A stretch of DNA of 8,551 nt from an uncultured Erysipelotrichaceae bacterium. Lineage in GTDB: Bacteria; Bacillota_I; Bacilli_A; Erysipelotrichales; Coprobacillaceae. The stretch is taken from positions 1-8,551 of the forward strand of contig CALDMQ010000049.1 in assembly GCA_937917505.1 (NCBI GenBank), read 5' to 3'. Under the pieces are notes generated by a model. It was given only the letters and a program-made list of their open reading frames with translations. It was not told the DNA's origin and made no database searches. The position numbers were made by a program, and so were the translations under genes. Below, in pieces: positions 6,321 through 8,551 of the stretch; position 1 is the stretch's first letter; each line of letters begins with the position of its first letter.

Positions 6321-7384
6321 AATCCTGCTTCCTTTGCTTTTTTAATTTCTTGTAAATGTTCAGCGTATGTTTTTGTATAGATAACTTTACTTTTTGATAA
6401 ATCATTTTTATCTTTAATAGCCACAAAGAACATATAATCAGATTTTGTATAATGTACACAACTCTCAATTGTACTTACTGGTACTGTACTAATTGGACCA
6501 ATAGGTAATCCTTTATATTTATATGTATTATACGGTGAATCAGTTTGTGTTTGAGCAACTGATACATCAACACCTGTTCTTTGTAAGGCATAGTTCACTG
6601 TAATATCACTTTGAAGTTTTTCACCTTTGTTTAATCTATTCATAAAGACTCCAGCAATCATCGGACGATCAGTTTCGTCAGTTCCTGATTCTCTTTCTAC
6701 AACAGATGCAAAACTTAAAAACTCATGAATAGACCATCCTGTATTTTTAATTTCATCTTTATAAGGTGTTAATTTTTTATCCATCATATCTAAAGCAACT
6801 TTTGTCATATCTTTTAATGTTGGATTTTCATCTGAAATAAAATATGTTTCTGGATATAGATATCCTTCTAATGGATACATCAAACGACTATCTAAAATAC
6901 TTTCATTAATAAACCAATATTCCTTTACTAGTGATTTTAAATAATCTTTATCTGCCCATTGTTTAATGACATTTTCTTCACTCGTTTTTAAAATATCCGC
7001 AAAAGCTTTCGCAACTTGAGGAATTGTATTTCCTTCTTTAATTGTTAAACGAAATTGAACAATATTTTCTGGTTGAGGATCATTAATAATATTAAAAATT
7101 GTTGCTAAAGACATATTCTTATTTAATTTATATGTATTCGCTTTTAAAGAATCATAACGATTCAATTTTAAGAAAATTTTTCCACACAACTTATTATTCA
7201 CTAATCCAGCTTCATCTAAACTATCTAAAATTCGATTAGCTCCTGAACCATTTTCAATTTTCACAATAACATCTTCATCATTTGAAGATACAGCAGAAAT
7301 ACCCATTCGATAAAAAAAGATACTTCCTACAATAACAAGTGCAATCACACCTGCAATGATTCCTATGATTTTTTTATTTTTCAT
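6308..7384 (-). CDS. mltG: Endolytic murein transglycosylase MltG (YrrL)
   Basis: A complete 358-residue YceG/MltG protein. It has a short cytoplasmic start, one membrane anchor (about residues 5-25) and an extracytoplasmic region that cuts nascent glycan strands to set their length. A LysM-like subdomain covers roughly 38-105. The catalytic region reads ASVVERESG, with E230 as the expected catalytic glutamate (E218 in E. coli). It is followed by RPMIAGVFMNRL and LQSDITVNYAL, then SPYNTYKYKGLPIGPISTVP (283-302), all strongly conserved. ATG 7384 has GGAGG nine nt upstream. It is the first gene of the minus-strand operon, with a sigma-A promoter in front. Its position ahead of trmR-trhP1-trhP2 is the same as in B. 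subtilis. No lesion is visible. Confidence 0.95.
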   Translation of the reverse strand: MKNKKIIGIIAGVIALVIVGSIFFYRMGISAVSSNDEDVIVKIENGSGANRILDSLDEAGLVNNKLCGKIFLKLNRYDSLKANTYKLNKNMSLATIFNIINDPQPENIVQFRLTIKEGNTIPQVAKAFADILKTSEENVIKQWADKDYLKSLVKEYWFINESILDSRLMYPLEGYLYPETYFISDENPTLKDMTKVALDMMDKKLTPYKDEIKNTGWSIHEFLSFASVVERESGTDETDRPMIAGVFMNRLNKGEKLQSDITVNYALQRTGVDVSVAQTQTDSPYNTYKYKGLPIGPISTVPVSTIESCVHYTKSDYMFFVAIKDKNDLSKSKVIYTKTYAEHLQEIKKAKEAGLWLQ

Positions 7385-7404
7385 ATGCTTTCCTCCACGA
7401 GTCT

Positions 7405-7433
7405 ATTATAGGGTATTTTCTTTGTTTTATCAA
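7405..7433 (-). promoter_or_regulatory. mltG: Sigma-A type promoter of the mltG-trmR-trhP1-trhP2(-greA) operon
   Basis: On the minus strand TTGATA (7433-7428) and a perfect TATAAT (7410-7405) are separated by 17 nt. Transcription should start near 7398, giving a leader of about 14 nt that carries the GGAGG of mltG. This is the best promoter in the window. It lies between the lactonase terminator and mltG, so the operon is independent of the genes to the right. Confidence 0.85.
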
Positions 7434-7440
7434 CCAATAA

Positions 7441-7462
7441 GAAAAAGACCAATAATTTGGTC
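7441..7462 (-). terminator. Rho-independent terminator of the lactonase gene
   Basis: On the minus strand GACCAA (7462-7457), loop ATTA and TTGGTC (7452-7447) are followed by TTTTTC. The first G of the stem is the last base of the TAG that ends the shifted 3' frame of the lactonase gene. This supports 7462, rather than the TGA at 7559, as the ancestral gene end. Confidence 0.85.
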
Positions 7463-8437
7463 TAAATTCCTCTACCTTCAATTAAACAAACAGGTTCTCC
7501 TACCATATAACGATAATGTGTTTCAAATAAAACCCCTTTACTTTCTCCAAGTTTTAATTCAATGAGGTTGTCCATCATTACCAATTTCAAATACTGAAAC
7601 AGAATCATGTCCTTTATTCGTTACAAATAAGAAACGTCTTCCATCTTTATTCATAAAAGCAATATCACTCGCATAACTTTCTTCATCATAACGATCTAAT
7701 GGATATGTTTCAACTTCACCCATATATTCAAAGCGAGTATCTTCATAACGATATGTTGCTATAGTATTTGATAATTCATTTAACACATAAGCATAACGTC
7801 CTTCGTCATCAAAAATCATTTTACGAGGTCCGCTACCGGGTTTTAAACGAACTGTATTTTCTTCATCTCTTTCAAGACGACCTTTTTCTACTACTCTATA
7901 CAGCACAATTTCATCAATTCCACGATCGCATACAAAAATACGTTTTTGATCTGGTGTACTTTCTATAAATGTTGGATGTGATTGAAGTTGATAACGTCCA
8001 TGTGGACCATGTCCTTCATGTTTAAGTGTTTGTACAACTTTTACAATCTTTTGTTTTAAAATAGGAATAACAACAACTTCACTATTATAATAATCAACCG
8101 CATATGCACAACTTCTGTCTTCATTTACATATGAACTGATAAAAGTTTTCCCTTGATTTGTTGTTTTTGAAGCCAAACCAAATTGTAAATCCATACTCGC
8201 ATATTGCCATAAACCTCCATCTGTAGGCTTTCCAGTTTTATTTAAATAACTTACATAAATAAAACGTTCACGTTTATAGAAAGCGCTTGGATTAGCAGGT
8301 GATTTATAATACTTTTTCTTTAAAAATTCTCCATTATCAATATCAAAATGAAAAACATAAATTCCTCTTGTTAAATCATTTCCATAACTCCCTACAAATA
8401 TAGGTTTTACATGTCTTTTCTTTGTAAATAATCCCAC
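7462..8437 (-). pseudogene. Lactonase-family seven-bladed beta-propeller (6-phosphogluconolactonase-like), 3' end deleted and frameshifted
   Basis: The main frame gives 292 residues from GTG 8437 (GGAGG about 9 nt upstream) to TGA 7559-7561. Family landmarks in order: IFVGSYG (13-19), GHGPHGRYQLQSHPTF (142-157), FVCDRGIDEIVLY (168-180), GSGPRKMIF (201-209; most relatives have GPRH), YVLNELSNTIATY (217-229) and NKGHDSVSVFEI (274-285). The frame then stops about 40-60 residues short of the usual 340-350. The missing final strand is found one frame over, DNLIELKLGESKGVLFETHY followed by RYMVGEPVCLIEGRGI, ending at TAG 7462-7464. It matches the family ending (DN-VFR-ETG-L-VPSPVC) position for position. 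The conserved GG-PR-F-DG-LL-ANQ segment between them is absent. I infer a deletion of about 40 codons plus a phase change. Whether the shortened propeller folds is unknown. The family contains 6-phosphogluconolactonases and muconate lactonizing enzymes; the substrate here is not known. Confidence 0.7.
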
Positions 8438-8463
8438 AATACATTTCCTCCTATAGTTATATT

Positions 8464-8481
8464 AGTTCATAAATATGAACT
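8464..8481. promoter_or_regulatory. 18-bp perfect dyad, candidate operator upstream of the lactonase gene
   Basis: AGTTCATA and TATGAACT are exact reverse complements separated by AA. The dyad is centred about 35 nt before the GTG start of the lactonase gene, between the upstream terminator and the ribosome site, where a promoter must lie. A loose TATAAC box sits just downstream on the minus strand (8461-8456). A repressor site is the simplest reading, but the regulator is unknown. Confidence 0.45.
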
Positions 8482-8484
8482 GTA

Positions 8485-8515
8485 TATAAAGAAAGAAAGG
8501 TAACAATGTTACCTT
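8485..8515 (-). terminator. Rho-independent terminator of the yrzB-like gene
   Basis: On the minus strand AAGGTAAC (8515-8508), loop ATT and GTTACCTT (8504-8497) form an 8-bp stem followed by a T-rich run (TCTTTCTTTATA). The two A residues of the upstream gene's TAA stop are part of the stem. Confidence 0.85.
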
Positions 8516-8551
8516 ATTCTCCCTCTTCATCTTCAGCTAAAAAGCTATTAA
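8514..8551 (-). CDS. C-terminus of a DUF1292 (YrzB-like) protein, partial
   Basis: Only the last eleven codons and the TAA stop (8516-8514) are in the window, reading NSFLAEDEEGE. DUF1292 proteins such as B. subtilis YrzB end in a very similar acidic tail (NTFLADEDE). In Bacillus, yrzB lies directly upstream of yrrL (mltG), so both position and sequence fit. The function of DUF1292 is not known. A strong terminator follows immediately, and the lactonase gene separates it from mltG. With so few residues the identification is probable, not certain. Confidence 0.6.
   Translation of the reverse strand, partial: NSFLAEDEEGE

Noticed and set aside
7462..7575. An independent 37-residue protein starting at ATG 7575
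   Set aside because: The ATG has no ribosome site and the sequence matches the last strand of the lactonase family, so it is better explained as the displaced end of that gene.
1..8551. CRISPR array, insertion sequence, toxin-antitoxin, phage defence or other new mobile system
   Set aside because: I saw no spaced direct repeats, transposase-like protein, tRNA-linked repeats or unknown multi-gene cluster. Nearly every gene fits a known housekeeping or membrane-protein family.

Overview
The window looks like a stretch of chromosome from an AT-rich Gram-positive Bacillota bacterium. Shine-Dalgarno sites are strong (GGAGG type), spacing is tight, A/T-ending codons dominate, and the gene order matches the Bacillus subtilis yrzB-yrrLMNO-greA neighbourhood. 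The protein style suggests an Erysipelotrichia-like lineage, but that is inference and cannot be settled here. There is no CRISPR array, insertion sequence, phage gene, tRNA or rRNA, and no gene-free stretch over 300 bases.

Left part (1-1278, + strand): the end of an ABC importer operon of the COG2984/COG4120/COG1101 (TrpXYZ-like) type. A permease runs in from the left edge and a complete ATPase overlaps it. A good terminator for this operon lies about 50 nt past the ATPase stop, inside the opposing DUF421/YetF membrane-protein gene (1280-1909, -). Next come a small four-helix membrane protein (1950-2303, +) and a convergent DUF1275/YoaK membrane protein (2314-2976, -).

Centre and right (3020-7384, - strand, read right to left): mltG, trmR (yrrM), trhP1 (yrrN), trhP2 (yrrO) and greA. 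A near-consensus sigma-A promoter (TTGATA-17-TATAAT) precedes mltG, and greA ends in a strong terminator. mltG makes a cell-wall transglycosylase. trhP1 and trhP2 are U32-family proteins linked to 5-hydroxyuridine at tRNA wobble position 34, and trmR methylates that base to 5-methoxyuridine. The first four genes overlap one another, so they are probably translationally coupled. udk, which lies between yrrO and greA in B. subtilis, is absent here.

The most notable result is a cluster of broken genes. trmR carries one in-frame TAA at 5997-5999 in an otherwise full-length frame. trhP1 carries a one-base deletion near 5530. A lactonase-type beta-propeller gene (7462-8437) between yrzB and mltG appears to have lost about 40 codons near its 3' end, with its last strand out of frame but still abutting its own terminator. 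mltG, trhP2, greA and all genes further left are intact. If the sequence is accurate, this lineage is losing mo5U34 tRNA modification. I found no convincing undescribed system: the interest lies in gene decay and in terminators fused to stop codons.
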